A stretch of DNA of 64,000 nt from Nocardia sp. alder85J (GCF_020176955.2 NZ_JAIUCZ020000002.1:434001-498000); one strand, 5' to 3'; counted from the first letter of the stretch, positions 1 to 8,308 are shown. Program-made: numbers and translations. The notes: a model not told the origin generated them from the sequence alone.

Positions 1-2
1 CG

Positions 3-419
3 AACGGCCCGTGGCGCATGGCCGACGGCCGACCGGCCGCCCTCTACGGCAACGACGACGACCACAACCCCATGGATCAGGTCCACGCCAACACCATGGC
101 CACCAAGAACTGGCTCGAACAGACCACCGGCGTCCGCTGCGCCGTCCACGGCCTGATCCTGGTTCTGCTGCTACCCGGCCAGGACGTCCCCGGCCTGGAC
201 GCCCCCCAGCGCCCGCCGATGACCGACATCATCGTCGAGGACTTCGACGTCTTCCGCTACTACCTCGACCGCGTCTCCGACCAGCCGATCGACTGGACCT
301 CCGACCGAATCGCCCCCCTGATCGACACCCTCGGCCTCCGCCACCTCTACGGCCCCCACACCGACCTGGCCACCGCCATGGGCGAACCCGCCCCGCCCCC
401 GGCCGTCGTGGAGCGCTGA
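3..419 (+). CDS. NERD-like nuclease-related protein, 3' end (5' partial)
   Basis: The open frame enters from the left edge with no stop, so the gene starts outside the window. About 138 C-terminal residues are visible. The segment reading dG-rpaaLyGnDDDhNPMDQVhantmatknWLeqttG resembles the conserved core of NERD (nuclease-related) domains, where a NPxxQ motif precedes a helix; a hydrophobic strand follows at about residues 50-60. The last 70 residues (RYYLDRVSDQPIDW) do not match a domain I recognise. NERD proteins are thought to act on DNA, but the catalytic residues would lie upstream, so the activity cannot be judged here. The gene converges on the next gene with only 5 bases between them. 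Confidence 0.5.
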   Translation, partial: NGPWRMADGRPAALYGNDDDHNPMDQVHANTMATKNWLEQTTGVRCAVHGLILVLLLPGQDVPGLDAPQRPPMTDIIVEDFDVFRYYLDRVSDQPIDWTSDRIAPLIDTLGLRHLYGPHTDLATAMGEPAPPPAVVER

Positions 420-424
420 CCGGG

Positions 425-1249
425 TCAGTCCAGGCCGGCGGCGGCGGCGCCTGCGCCGATTCCGGCGCCGACCACGCCGCCCACCGCGGCGGCGGGGAGG
501 CCGAGGGCTGCGGCGCCCACGGCGGCGCCGACTCCCGCGCCGACCACGCCGCCGACGACCATGGCGCCACCGGCTACGGGCAGGGCGGCGGCGACCTCGG
601 CGGCCACGGCCGGGATCACGGCCGCGGCGCCGACGCCGGTGGAGCCCAGGGCGATGTCGGTGGCGATCGCGGTCAGCGCGGCGCCACCGGTGCCGGCCAC
701 GAGTCCGGCCGCTGCCCCGACTCCGGCGCCGGCCACACCACCGACCAGACCGCCCACCAGGGCGGCGGGTACACCCATGACCAGTGCGCCGGCGCCGGCG
801 CCCTCGAGCGCGTGCCGGCCGATCTTCTCGGGCGTGGGGCCGGGCGGCGGGGTGATCTGTGCGGGGGCGGGGGCCGGGGGAGCGGCGTCGGTGGTGTCGA
901 GGGCGGGGGTGGCCGTGTCGGGCTGCGTGGTCTGGTGCGGCGCCGCGGACTTCAGGCCGTTCTCGGCGTCGGTCGCATCCGCTGCCGTCGGCAGGCTGTC
1001 GAAGGGGGCGACCTCGGGGACGGCAGTGGCCGGTTGGGGGGCGACGTAGCGGCCGGTGTCGGTGTTCGGCTGCCGCGAGAGATCGTGCACGCCCGGCATG
1101 TCCGTATCGTCCGAGGCGATCGCCGAGGCCGTGTTGGCCGCCGCATGCGCAGATGCCGCGTCGGTGATACAGGCGACGGCAAGTGCGACCGGTACGGTAC
1201 CGGCGATGGCCGCCCGCCCGGTAGGCACAGCGCGATGGCGACCGGCCAT
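425..1249 (-). CDS. Secreted Gly/Ala-rich protein with glycine-zipper repeats
   Basis: The protein has 274 residues. The ATG at 1249 is chosen because AAGGAGAG lies about 10 bases upstream and because it begins a classic signal peptide: a basic start, a hydrophobic stretch ending near residue 25 and an Ala-x-Ala site. Residues of about 30-130 are Pro/Thr/Asp-rich and probably disordered. The last 130 residues are almost only Gly, Ala and Val in GxxxG-type repeats (VGGVVGAGVGAAVGAAA), typical of glycine-zipper segments that pack in or against membranes. No enzyme motif is visible. It could be an envelope or pore-like protein. The function is unknown. Confidence 0.6.
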   Translation of the reverse strand: MAGRHRAVPTGRAAIAGTVPVALAVACITDAASAHAAANTASAIASDDTDMPGVHDLSRQPNTDTGRYVAPQPATAVPEVAPFDSLPTAADATDAENGLKSAAPHQTTQPDTATPALDTTDAAPPAPAPAQITPPPGPTPEKIGRHALEGAGAGALVMGVPAALVGGLVGGVAGAGVGAAAGLVAGTGGAALTAIATDIALGSTGVGAAAVIPAVAAEVAAALPVAGGAMVVGGVVGAGVGAAVGAAALGLPAAAVGGVVGAGIGAGAAAAGLD

Positions 1250-1294
1250 GTTCCCCCACTCTCCTTGTGTCGTGCAGTGAACATCGGTGTAATT

Positions 1295-1330
1295 CGCTCT
1301 ACTAGTACCGGCGATCGGGTGCTGTGGCAA
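1295..1330 (-). promoter_or_regulatory. Possible sigma-A promoter of the secreted Gly/Ala-rich gene
   Basis: On the minus strand TTGCCA (1330-1325) is followed after 17 bases by TACTAG (1307-1302). This places a start site near 1295 and gives a leader of about 45 bases before the ATG at 1249. The -35 matches consensus at 5 of 6 positions; the -10 is weaker. Confidence 0.4.
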
Positions 1331-1590
1331 GTCGGAAACCTGTGTGCCGCAATGTGATGTCACACAACGGCAAGTGGCGTCGATTGGGCTCGGCGCGGTG
1401 GGGCGTGGTGGCGGGCCGATCGGGTTGGGCGAGTGTGCATACCGCGGGCGGGAATTCGACATCGCCGAGGGTGGATCGCGTGAGTGGCGTTGCCGCGTCC
1501 GGAGAGTCGGCGGGCGCCGGTGGCCCGGCCGCCACCTGCGGGGTTAGGGGTCGGGCCGGCCGTCGAGTCGTGAGTCCCGCATCGTGAAGC
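1331..1590. other. Intergenic, no gene seen
   Basis: This divergent spacer lies between the promoter of the secreted protein and the promoter of the ABC-F gene. The short open frames on both strands lack a ribosome site and a recognisable protein. I see nothing else in it. Confidence 0.5.
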
Positions 1591-1619
1591 TTGCACCGAT
1601 GTGTACCGTCTGATAAATT
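1591..1619 (+). promoter_or_regulatory. Extended -10 sigma-A promoter of the ABC-F gene
   Basis: TTGCAC (1591-1596), a 17-base spacer, then TAAATT (1614-1619) preceded by TG-A, an extended -10. The predicted start is near 1626, leaving a leader of about 105 bases before the GTG at 1731. The local sequence is clearly AT-richer than its surroundings. Confidence 0.55.
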
Positions 1620-1621
1620 AC

Positions 1622-1642
1622 TCGACGACTTATTGTCGTCGA
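1622..1642 (+). promoter_or_regulatory. 8-bp inverted repeat at the start of the ABC-F leader
   Basis: TCGACGAC (1622-1629) and GTCGTCGA (1635-1642) are exact inverted repeats around TTATT. They overlap the predicted transcription start. No T-run follows, so this is not a simple terminator. It could be an operator or a 5' stem-loop on the mRNA. Confidence 0.45.
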
Positions 1643-1730
1643 ACGGAGTGGGGACTTGTCCTTCTGAGGTGATCGCCGCGTGGCCCGCAGATGCGCGCCG
1701 CATGTCCTGCGTTTGCCCCTGGGAGTCCCT

Positions 1731-3326
1731 GTGTCATCGTCTACTGTCACCATTTCCGATCTCGGCTTCGCGTGGCCGGACGGCACCCCCGTCTTCGACG
1801 GTCTGGACGTCGTACTCGGACCCGGGCACATCGGGCTCGTCGGCGCCAACGGCGCGGGCAAATCCACCCTGCTGCGGTTGATCGCCGGTGCGCTACGTCC
1901 GGCGCGCGGTTCCATCACGCTGCCGGGCCGATCGGGGTACCTGCGCCAGGACCTCGGCCTCGCCGACGGACTGCGGGTGGATCGGGTGCTCGGCATCGCG
2001 GAGGTCCGGAAGGCGCTGCACCGCATCGAATCCGGCGCGGGCGGCGAGGCCGACTTCGAGACCGTCGGCGCCGCCTGGGATGTCGAGGAGCGCGCGGTCG
2101 CGCTGCTCGGCAGGCTCGGATTGCACTATCTCGCAAGCGATGTCACGCAACTGGATCGGCGGCTGGACACCCTCTCCGGCGGCGAGACGGTGCTGCTGGG
2201 CCTGGTCGCCGAACTGCTGCGCGAGCCCGACACGCTGCTGCTCGACGAGCCCACCAACAACCTGGATTCCTCTGCGCGCGAACGGCTCTACGAGGTGATC
2301 GGGCAGTTCCCCGGCACCGTCGTCACCGTGAGTCACGACCGCGGACTGCTGGACCGTGTCGACGCCGTGGCGGAGCTGCGGGAGGGCGGAATCCGGGTGT
2401 TCGGCGGCGATTTCACCGAATATCAGCGCATCGTGGCAGTCGAGCAGGAGGCCGCCCGCGCCGCCGTCCGGGATGCCAGAAGCGATGTGCGCAAACAGGC
2501 CCGGGAGCTGACCGAGGCACAGATCAAGATCGACCGGCGGCAACGCTACGGCCGCAAGATGGCCGAGCAGAAGCGCGAACCCAAGATCGTCATGGGCGCG
2601 CGCAAGCGGGCGGCCCAGGTGTCGGCGGGGAAGTTGCGCAACAACCACCTCGGCAAGCTGGGCGACGCCGAGGAGGGGCTGACCGCCGCGCAGGAGAAGG
2701 TGCGCGACGACCGCGAGATCCGCGTCGACCTGCCCGATACCCGGGTGTATCCGGGGCAGGACGTGGTCGATCTGGAACAGGTCCGGCTGGCCAATGGCCC
2801 GGTGGTCACGCTGCGCATCACCGGCCCGGAGCGCATCGCCCTCACCGGCCGCAACGGCGCGGGCAAAACCACTCTGCTGCACCGGATCCGCGCGACCGGA
2901 CCGCGGGTGCCGTGGCGGATGCTGCCGCAGCGCCTCGACATCTTCGACGAGCAGCGCTCGGTCTTCGAGAACGTCGCGGCCACCGCGCCGCACGCCTGCG
3001 CGGAACGCATCCGGGCGCAATTGGCCCGGTTCCTGTTCCGCGGCGCCGACGCCGACATCCCGGCCGGCGCGCTGTCCGGCGGGGAGCGGCTGCGCGCGGC
3101 TCTGGCGGTGCTGCTGCTCGCCGATCCCGCGCCGAAACTGCTGCTGCTCGACGAACCCACCAACAACCTGGATCTGCCGAGCCTCGCGCACCTCACCGAG
3201 GCCCTGGCGAGCTTCCAGGGCGCGCTGGTGGTGGTCAGCCACGACCCGCACTTCCTGTCCGACATCGGCGTCACACGTTCGCTCGAGCTGACCGCGGACG
3301 GACTGGCCGAGATCACCGCGCGGTGA
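1731..3326 (+). CDS. ABC-F family ATPase (ribosome-protection type)
   Basis: This 531-residue soluble protein has two nucleotide-binding domains and no membrane segments, the ABC-F layout. Domain 1 has Walker [10 protein letters not shown] (about 38-46), signature LSGGE (about 148) and Walker [10 protein letters not shown] (about 170-178). Domain 2 repeats this with GRNGAGKTT (about 374), LSGGE (about 447) and LLLDEPTNN (about 470). A charged helical linker (about 240-330) corresponds to the P-site tRNA-interaction motif. Family members bind the ribosomal E site; some give resistance to macrolides, lincosamides or pleuromutilins, others tune translation. Start: GTG at 1731 with GGGAG five bases upstream; longer in-frame extensions lack a ribosome site and do not match the family. 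The isolated position and structured leader favour a resistance-type role, but the drug class cannot be read from sequence. Confidence 0.88.
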   Translation: MSSSTVTISDLGFAWPDGTPVFDGLDVVLGPGHIGLVGANGAGKSTLLRLIAGALRPARGSITLPGRSGYLRQDLGLADGLRVDRVLGIAEVRKALHRIESGAGGEADFETVGAAWDVEERAVALLGRLGLHYLASDVTQLDRRLDTLSGGETVLLGLVAELLREPDTLLLDEPTNNLDSSARERLYEVIGQFPGTVVTVSHDRGLLDRVDAVAELREGGIRVFGGDFTEYQRIVAVEQEAARAAVRDARSDVRKQARELTEAQIKIDRRQRYGRKMAEQKREPKIVMGARKRAAQVSAGKLRNNHLGKLGDAEEGLTAAQEKVRDDREIRVDLPDTRVYPGQDVVDLEQVRLANGPVVTLRITGPERIALTGRNGAGKTTLLHRIRATGPRVPWRMLPQRLDIFDEQRSVFENVAATAPHACAERIRAQLARFLFRGADADIPAGALSGGERLRAALAVLLLADPAPKLLLLDEPTNNLDLPSLAHLTEALASFQGALVVVSHDPHFLSDIGVTRSLELTADGLAEITAR

Positions 3327-3365
3327 CGGCCCCGGCCCCGGTCCGGGTCCGCACTTGCGCGAAGA

Positions 3366-3389
3366 ATACTAAGCGCGCATACTAATGAC
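3366..3389 (+). promoter_or_regulatory. ATACTAA direct repeat / probable leaderless promoter
   Basis: ATACTAA occurs at 3366-3372 and again at 3379-3385, a period of 13. CATACT (3378-3383) sits seven bases before the A of the next ATG (3390), and no Shine-Dalgarno sequence is present. That is the geometry of a leaderless transcript. The repeat may also be a regulator site, possibly for the MarR protein encoded in the same operon. Confidence 0.4.
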
Positions 3390-3851
3390 ATGACGCACAT
3401 CGCTTCCGCCACCGCCACCTCGACCGCCGCTCCCGCCGCCTTCTTCGCCAAGTGGGCCGACATGGCCACCTGGCCGGAGTGGAATGCCGACACCGAATGG
3501 GTGCGGCTCGACGGCCCGTTCGTCCAGGGCGCCACCGGCACCCTGAAACCCGCAGGCGGCCCGAAGGTTTCGTTCGAGGTGGCGACCCTCACCGAGACCG
3601 AGTTCGTGGACGTGTCCCGGTTGCCGGGTGGCCGGCTGACCTTCGCGCACCGCGTCGAGGTCACCCCCGCGGGCACCGAGGTCTCGGTGTCGATCACCCT
3701 CACCGGCCCGCTGCGCTGGTTCTGGCGCAAGGTGATGGGCGCCGACCTGGCCGCTGGTGTGGGCCGTGATCTCGACGCGCTGGTCGGTGCCGCCGAAGCC
3801 CTGTCCGCCGCCGGCTCGCTGCCGGCCCGACCGGAAGAGGTGGTCCGATGA
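3390..3851 (+). CDS. SRPBCC (START/polyketide-cyclase-like) protein
   Basis: The 153 residues have the SRPBCC pattern: an N-terminal strand, the helix motif FFAKWADMATWPEWN (about 18-32), alternating strands, and a long C-terminal helix (DLAAGVGRDLDALVGAAEAL, about 119-138). Such domains bind hydrophobic ligands in a deep cavity; no catalytic residue defines the ligand here. It is the first gene of an operon: it overlaps the EVE gene by four bases (ATGA), which in turn overlaps the MarR gene. There is no ribosome site before the ATG, consistent with leaderless translation. The substrate is unknown. Confidence 0.7.
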   Translation: MTHIASATATSTAAPAAFFAKWADMATWPEWNADTEWVRLDGPFVQGATGTLKPAGGPKVSFEVATLTETEFVDVSRLPGGRLTFAHRVEVTPAGTEVSVSITLTGPLRWFWRKVMGADLAAGVGRDLDALVGAAEALSAAGSLPARPEEVVR

Positions 3852-4270
3852 CCCGCTACTGGCTCGCCGTCGTCTCGCGCGACCATGTCCACCGCGCCGT
3901 GAAACTCGGTATCGCGCAGGCCAATCACGGCAAGCGCGCGGCCGTCGAGCGAATGGCGCCCGGTGACGGGCTGGTCTACTACTCGCCGCGGACCGGAATC
4001 CGCGACGGGGAGCAGATCCGGTCGTTCACCGCGCTCGGCGCGGTCGACGACGCCTCGCCGTGGCAGGCCGAGGATCAGGGCGGCGGCTTCTGCCCCTGGC
4101 GCCGCTCGGTGACGTATCAGGAAGCGGCACAGGATGTTCCGATCGACCGGCTGCGCGGCGAACTGGAGCTGACCGCCACGCCGAACTGGGGCATCGTGCT
4201 GCGCCGCGGCCTGGTCGAGCTCACCGCCCACGATTACGCCGCCATCTCGCGGGCCATGGTCGGACGGTGA
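3848..4270 (+). CDS. EVE-domain protein (YTH/PUA-like fold)
   Basis: The whole 140-residue protein is one EVE domain. It starts with TRYWLAVVSRDHVHRAVKLGIAQ and contains GDGLVYYSPRTG (about 38-49), which resembles the aromatic-cage region of the family, and a C-terminal strand-helix ending LVELTAHDYAAISRAM. EVE domains bind modified bases in DNA or RNA and are often linked to restriction or quality-control systems. This stand-alone form is common in actinobacteria beside SRPBCC and MarR genes. It is translationally coupled on both sides, so it probably works with, or is controlled by, the MarR protein. Confidence 0.75.
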   Translation: MTRYWLAVVSRDHVHRAVKLGIAQANHGKRAAVERMAPGDGLVYYSPRTGIRDGEQIRSFTALGAVDDASPWQAEDQGGGFCPWRRSVTYQEAAQDVPIDRLRGELELTATPNWGIVLRRGLVELTAHDYAAISRAMVGR

Positions 4271-4764
4271 GCGATGCCGACGACCGGCTGCGGACCGAGT
4301 TCGACAGCGCCGACGAGAGCCCGGGGCTGCTGTTGTGGCAGGTGACCAACCGCTGGCAGGCGGCGCAGCGCGCGGCGCTCGCGCCGTTCGGGCTGACCCA
4401 CGTGCAGTTCGTCCTGCTGGCCTCGCTCACCTACCTGGCCGCGGCCGCGCACACCGATCACGTGCAGCAGCGTGATCTGGCCGCGCACGCGGCCACCGAC
4501 CCCATGATGACCTCCCAGGTGCTGCGCGCCCTGGAACAGAAGGGGCTGATCGAGCGTCGCGATCACCCCGCCGATCGGCGGGCGAAATCGCTGGTGCCCA
4601 CCGAAAGCGGTGTGGCACTGGCGAATCGCGCGATCGCCGCGGTGGAGTCCTGCGACCGCGAATTCTTCGGGCCGCTCGGTGACCGGGTCGGCGAATTCAC
4701 CGCCGCACTCCGGCGGCTGCGCGACCGGGATCAGCGGGTGCCGGAAGGGCCCGGCCGGGGCTGA
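4267..4764 (+). CDS. MarR-family transcriptional regulator
   Basis: The 165-residue protein starts at GTG 4267, inside the stop of the EVE gene (GTGA overlap), which fixes the start. The order is an N-terminal dimer helix (LLLWQVTNRWQAAQRAAL), a winged helix with QRDLAAHAATDPMMTSQVLRALEQKGLIERRDHPADRRAKSLVPTE cut here into its recognisable parts (recognition helix about 79-92, wing about 96-113), then a C-terminal dimerisation helix. MarR proteins bind palindromes and release them on ligand binding. Being third in its operon suggests it controls this operon; the ligand may relate to the SRPBCC protein. Candidate sites are the ATACTAA repeats upstream and the inverted repeat just downstream. 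Confidence 0.82.
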   Translation: MSDADDRLRTEFDSADESPGLLLWQVTNRWQAAQRAALAPFGLTHVQFVLLASLTYLAAAAHTDHVQQRDLAAHAATDPMMTSQVLRALEQKGLIERRDHPADRRAKSLVPTESGVALANRAIAAVESCDREFFGPLGDRVGEFTAALRRLRDRDQRVPEGPGRG

Positions 4765-4771
4765 CGGTGTG

Positions 4772-4794
4772 ATCTCGTGCATGGTGCATGAGAT
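4772..4794. promoter_or_regulatory. 10-bp imperfect palindrome, candidate operator
   Basis: ATCTCGTGCA (4772-4781) and TGCATGAGAT (4785-4794) form an inverted repeat with one mismatch around TGG. It lies directly after the MarR gene and about 145 bases before the metallophosphoesterase gene, a suitable operator for the latter. No T-run follows, which argues against a terminator. Confidence 0.4.
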
Positions 4795-4939
4795 GTCATC
4801 CATCGTTCACCGGCCACGCTCCGGCGCGTCAGAATCGGCCTCTACCTTCCGGAATCGTGTGTGCTGTGGCGATCGACCGGCTCGGCACCCGGGTCGTGGT
4901 CGAGGGCCTGCGGCGCACCCACGCTGACGAGCGAATCCG

Positions 4940-5875
4940 ATGATCCGGCTGGCACACGTCGCGGACGTGCACCTGGGCGCCCGGTTGCGGGCGATCCCCG
5001 ACTATCCCGGTTGCCCGCCCATCGATCCGGTGGGTGACGCCTACGACGCCTTCGAGGCGCTGCGGCGGCGGCTGCTCGCCGGCGGATACGACGGCGTGCT
5101 GCTCGCCGGCGATCTGTTCGACCGCCACGAGCCCACCCCGCGCGCGCTGGCGGCCGCGGCCGCGCTCCTGGCCGATCTGCACGACGCGGGTGTTCCGGTG
5201 GCGCTGGCCTGGGGCAATCACGACGCCGAATCGCCACTACCCGGGCAACTCCGGCTGCCGCCGAGCTGCTGGGTGGCACCCGCCGGCGCGGCGGCCACCC
5301 GGCACTGGCCCGATCTCGGCGTCGCGCTGCACGCCCGTTCCGTCGCCGTGCCCGACGAACTGCGCGACCTCGCCGCCGATTACCCGAAGGCGGCGCCGGG
5401 CTGGACCAATATCGGCCTGCTGCACACCAGCCTCGGCGGCGAGCGCAGCCGCCGCGTGTGCGCACCGACCACCGTCCCCACCCTGACCGGATTCGGATAC
5501 GACTACTGGGCCCTGGGACATGTGCACGAGCGGCTGGTGATCGCCACCGAACCGGCGGTGGGCTTCGCCGGAAATCCGCATCCGGCAAGGAAATTCGAGC
5601 GCGGTCCACGCGGCTTCGTCGAGGTCCGCTGCGCGGACGCCGTCACCACGCATCCGGTCGACACCGCACCGATCGTGCGCGAGATGCTGCACGCCGGCAC
5701 GGAATCCGAGATCCGGCAGCGTTTCGCCGCGTATTCGACCACCGCCCGCACGGTGCTCTGGACCCTGTCCGGCCCGCCCGGCCTGTTGCCCGCCGCCCGG
5801 GCCGCCGCCCGCGAGCACCCCGGCTTCGCGGTGGCCGGCAAGGGCGGCGACGGAACACACGGCGAGAGCGACTGA
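4940..5875 (+). CDS. Calcineurin-like metallophosphoesterase (SbcD/Mre11-like)
   Basis: The 311-residue protein carries the full two-metal phosphoesterase set: DVH (D9, H11), GDLFDRHE (about 56-63), GNHD (about 92-95), a His at LLHTS (about 160) and GHVHE (about 192-196). Order and spacing match the nuclease-type branch (SbcD/Mre11 and YhaO-like). No partner SbcC-type ATPase gene is next to it, unlike a complete SbcCD pair, so it may act alone or pair with a distant ATPase. It could be a DNA-end nuclease or a phosphodiesterase. A tiny GTG frame at 4866-4943 overlaps its ATG by four bases and might couple translation. The 3' end faces the next gene with a 5-base gap. Confidence 0.8.
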   Translation: MIRLAHVADVHLGARLRAIPDYPGCPPIDPVGDAYDAFEALRRRLLAGGYDGVLLAGDLFDRHEPTPRALAAAAALLADLHDAGVPVALAWGNHDAESPLPGQLRLPPSCWVAPAGAAATRHWPDLGVALHARSVAVPDELRDLAADYPKAAPGWTNIGLLHTSLGGERSRRVCAPTTVPTLTGFGYDYWALGHVHERLVIATEPAVGFAGNPHPARKFERGPRGFVEVRCADAVTTHPVDTAPIVREMLHAGTESEIRQRFAAYSTTARTVLWTLSGPPGLLPAARAAAREHPGFAVAGKGGDGTHGESD

Positions 5876-5880
5876 GCCGC

Positions 5881-6315
5881 TCAGTCCGTCGCGTGGAAGG
5901 CGGCGGCGATGCCCGCGGCCCGCTCGTCGGCGAGGGCCGCCGCGAGCGCCGCGTTCAGGACATCGGCCGCGGCGCGGTGGACCGCCGCACCGGCCTCGGT
6001 GAGCCCGATGTAGACGCCGCGCCGATCCTGTCGGCAGAAGCGGCGTTCGGTCAGCCCGGCCCGCTGCAAGCGGTCGACCAGGCGGCTGACCGAGCTCTGG
6101 TTGAGCCCGGTCTCCCGCGCCACCTCCTGTAGCCGCAGTTCCCCGCCGTCGGCCCGCGCCACCGCGCGCAGCGCGACGAAATCCGAATAGCCGATACCGA
6201 TCTGCTGCTGGATCGAGCGTTCGATGCTGTTCAGTACGGCGGTGTAGGCGGCGGCCAGTTCCAGCCAGCGCCGCCCCGTGCCGCTCAGATAGTCGTGACC
6301 GATCGATGACGACAT
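5881..6315 (-). CDS. MarR-family transcriptional regulator
   Basis: This 144-residue regulator has an N-terminal dimer helix (LELAAAYTAVLNSIERSIQQQ), then a winged helix: LRLQEVARETGLNQSSVSRLVDRL supplies the helix-turn-helix (about 80-103) and CRQDRRGVYIGLTEAG the wing (about 113-128). Start: ATG 6315 with a strong GAGGAGGT eight bases upstream. The C-terminal half is Ala-rich and helical. No target gene is obvious; the region upstream (6316-6658) would hold its operator. Confidence 0.82.
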   Translation of the reverse strand: MSSSIGHDYLSGTGRRWLELAAAYTAVLNSIERSIQQQIGIGYSDFVALRAVARADGGELRLQEVARETGLNQSSVSRLVDRLQRAGLTERRFCRQDRRGVYIGLTEAGAAVHRAAADVLNAALAAALADERAAGIAAAFHATD

Positions 6316-6658
6316 CGCGCCACCTCCTCACCGCCATTATCCCTGCGGAAACCACGGTGCCGGAGCATCTTTGCGGCGTCGGCGTCGTCACGGGCCCGCG
6401 TCCCGCCCCGGACCGCCGATCACGCGGCCGATGATTCGAGTTGCTGCGCAAGTGATTCCGGTCGGCCCCGCCGGAGCGGGCTACGATCCGGCGATCACCC
6501 GGGAGCGCGGATCCGCGGTGCGCCCGGGAGGGCGCCCGCGTCCGAGGAGCAGGTCACCGGCAGCCGGGGTCGACGCGCCCGGTGAATTCGCGGGCGGTTG
6601 CACGACCGAGGCGCCGGTGTCCCACCACCAGAATACGCCGTCACCAGCAGAAATCGCG
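6316..6658. other. 343-base intergenic region, no convincing gene
   Basis: This lies between the start of the MarR gene and the stop of the minus-strand lipoprotein gene. It should contain the MarR promoter. A 79-codon minus-strand frame (6481-6717) overlaps the end of the lipoprotein gene, has no ribosome site and has Pro/Gly-rich composition, so I do not call it. A short GC stem (CCCGC and GCGGG near 6468-6481) may help terminate the lipoprotein transcript. Confidence 0.4.
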
Positions 6659-8308
6659 TCAGCTGTTGCCGTCGGCGACGAAAGCCGCCTTGCCGAGCCG
6701 CACCGCGCCGTCGGCATACACCTCGATCCCGGTCACCTCGTTCGAGTGCACTGTGAGGTTGCGCAGCCGGTAGGTGTACACGTAGGGGTTGGCCCGCGTC
6801 ACGGCGCGGACCGCCTGCTCGTACAGCGCGCCGCGCCGGGCCGGGCTGGTGGTGTGCGCCGCCCAGGACAGCACCTCGTCCAGCGCGGCGGAGCTGTAAC
6901 CGCTGTAGTTGCCGCTGGATCCGGTGGTCAGGAAGCGGGAGATGTTGCCGTCCGGGTCGAGTCGTCCCGACCAGCCCAGCAGCAGTGCCTCGTAGGTGCC
7001 GCGCTTCTGCGCCTCCAGCATCGCCGAGTACTCGGTGGGCACGATGCGCAGATCGAAGCCGCCCAGCGCGAGGTCGGCCTGCAGCGCCTGCGCGTACTGG
7101 AGCTGGTCGGAGACGTTCATCACCTGCATCGTGACCGGATACGGGGTCTGCACGCCCGCCTCGGCCAGCAGTTGCCGCGCGCGATCCGGATCGAAGGCGG
7201 GACAGGCGGTGTCGGCCTGGGTGGCGTACGAGGTGCGCGGCGCGATGGGGGTGCAGGCCGGCTCGTACCAGCCTTTGAACACCTGGTCCACCAGGGCCTG
7301 CCGGTCGATGCTCAGCGACAGTGCCTGGCGGACACGGGCATCGGTGGCCAGCGGGGTCTCGATGGGTTTGGCCGGCTTGCCGGCGCCGTCGACGTTGCCG
7401 ATGTTGAGGTAGAACCCCTGGAACCCGAAGGAACCCGAGACCAGCAGGTGCAGGCGCGGATCGGTGCTCAGCGCGTCGACGTCCTGCGGGGACATGGTGT
7501 CGGCGACCTGGATGTCGCCGGAGCGCAGCGCCGCCGCGCGGGCCTTCGGATCGGTCATGGTCCGGTAGACGATCCGATCGAAGTGCACATCCTGCGCGTC
7601 GTAGTACAGCGAATCGCGCTCGACCACGATCGACTGCTGCGGGATGCGTTCGGCGAACTTGAACGGCCCCACGCAGACCGGATGATCACCGAAGTCCTTG
7701 CCCTCCTCCCGCAGCGCCGTCGGCGACATGATCATCCCGGCCCGATCGGCCAGGGCGGCGGTGATCGGCGCGAACGGCGTGCTGAACTTGAGCACGATCG
7801 ACGCCGAACCGTCCGTGTCGATCTCGGTGATCGGGCCCATCTCGCCGGTGCGCTGCGAGCCCTCCAGCGTGAGGTGGCGTTGCAGGCTGGTCCGGACCGC
7901 CGTGGAGTTGAAGGTGGTGCCGTCGGCGAACTGGACTCCGGTGCGTAGCGGAATGGTGACCGTGAGGCCGTCGTCGGAGAAGTGCGGCAGCTCCGTCGCC
8001 AGTTGCGGGACCAGGTTGCCGGACGAGTCGTTGTCGTAGAGCTTCTCGCAGATCGTGCTCATGACGTAACGCATGTAGAGCGAGCTGGAGGTGGTCGGGT
8101 CGAGCCGGTCGGGCTCGTTGGACAGGCCCATCACCAGATCACCGCCCTGACGGACCTTCTGCCCGCCCACCGGAGTGCCGTAGTCGTCGGCGTGCGTCGT
8201 GGCGACGTGCACCGGCGGCGGTGCCGACGAGCAGGACGCCAGCGCGATCGCGACGGCGACGGCCGCGAGTGCCCGGATCGGTCCGCGAAGCTCAGAGCGC
8301 CCGAACAA
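6659..8308 (-). CDS. Peptide-type ABC transporter substrate-binding lipoprotein (SBP family 5)
   Basis: The 549-residue protein begins with a lipoprotein signal ending in the lipobox LASC (Cys about 26). The mature part matches family-5 (DppA/OppA-like) solute-binding proteins: GGDLVMGLSNEPDRLDPTTS at the start, FADGTTFNSTAV (about 127-138), VRQALSLSIDRQALVDQVF in the second lobe, and RARQLLAEAG further on. It would bind an oligopeptide, nickel complex or similar solute at the outer face of the membrane. No permease or ATPase gene is adjacent. Its start lies 17 bases inside the end of the DUF742 gene, so it belongs to the conservon-like operon and may act as the sensor ligand-binding part rather than as a transporter subunit. 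That is an inference. Confidence 0.85.
   Translation of the reverse strand: MFGRSELRGPIRALAAVAVAIALASCSSAPPPVHVATTHADDYGTPVGGQKVRQGGDLVMGLSNEPDRLDPTTSSSLYMRYVMSTICEKLYDNDSSGNLVPQLATELPHFSDDGLTVTIPLRTGVQFADGTTFNSTAVRTSLQRHLTLEGSQRTGEMGPITEIDTDGSASIVLKFSTPFAPITAALADRAGMIMSPTALREEGKDFGDHPVCVGPFKFAERIPQQSIVVERDSLYYDAQDVHFDRIVYRTMTDPKARAAALRSGDIQVADTMSPQDVDALSTDPRLHLLVSGSFGFQGFYLNIGNVDGAGKPAKPIETPLATDARVRQALSLSIDRQALVDQVFKGWYEPACTPIAPRTSYATQADTACPAFDPDRARQLLAEAGVQTPYPVTMQVMNVSDQLQYAQALQADLALGGFDLRIVPTEYSAMLEAQKRGTYEALLLGWSGRLDPDGNISRFLTTGSSGNYSGYSSAALDEVLSWAAHTTSPARRGALYEQAVRAVTRANPYVYTYRLRNLTVHSNEVTGIEVYADGAVRLGKAAFVADGNS

Noticed and set aside
1599..1613. Four-codon frame (Met-Cys-Thr-Val) before the ABC-F gene as an attenuation leader peptide
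   Set aside because: It overlaps the predicted -35/-10 region, so it would not be transcribed from that promoter.
4866..4943. 25-codon GTG frame overlapping the metallophosphoesterase ATG by four bases
   Set aside because: Possible translational coupler, but there is no ribosome site and no conservation evidence, so it is noted only.
6481..6717. 79-codon minus-strand frame upstream of the MarR gene
   Set aside because: Overlaps the 3' end of the lipoprotein gene, lacks a ribosome site and has Pro/Gly-rich non-protein-like composition.
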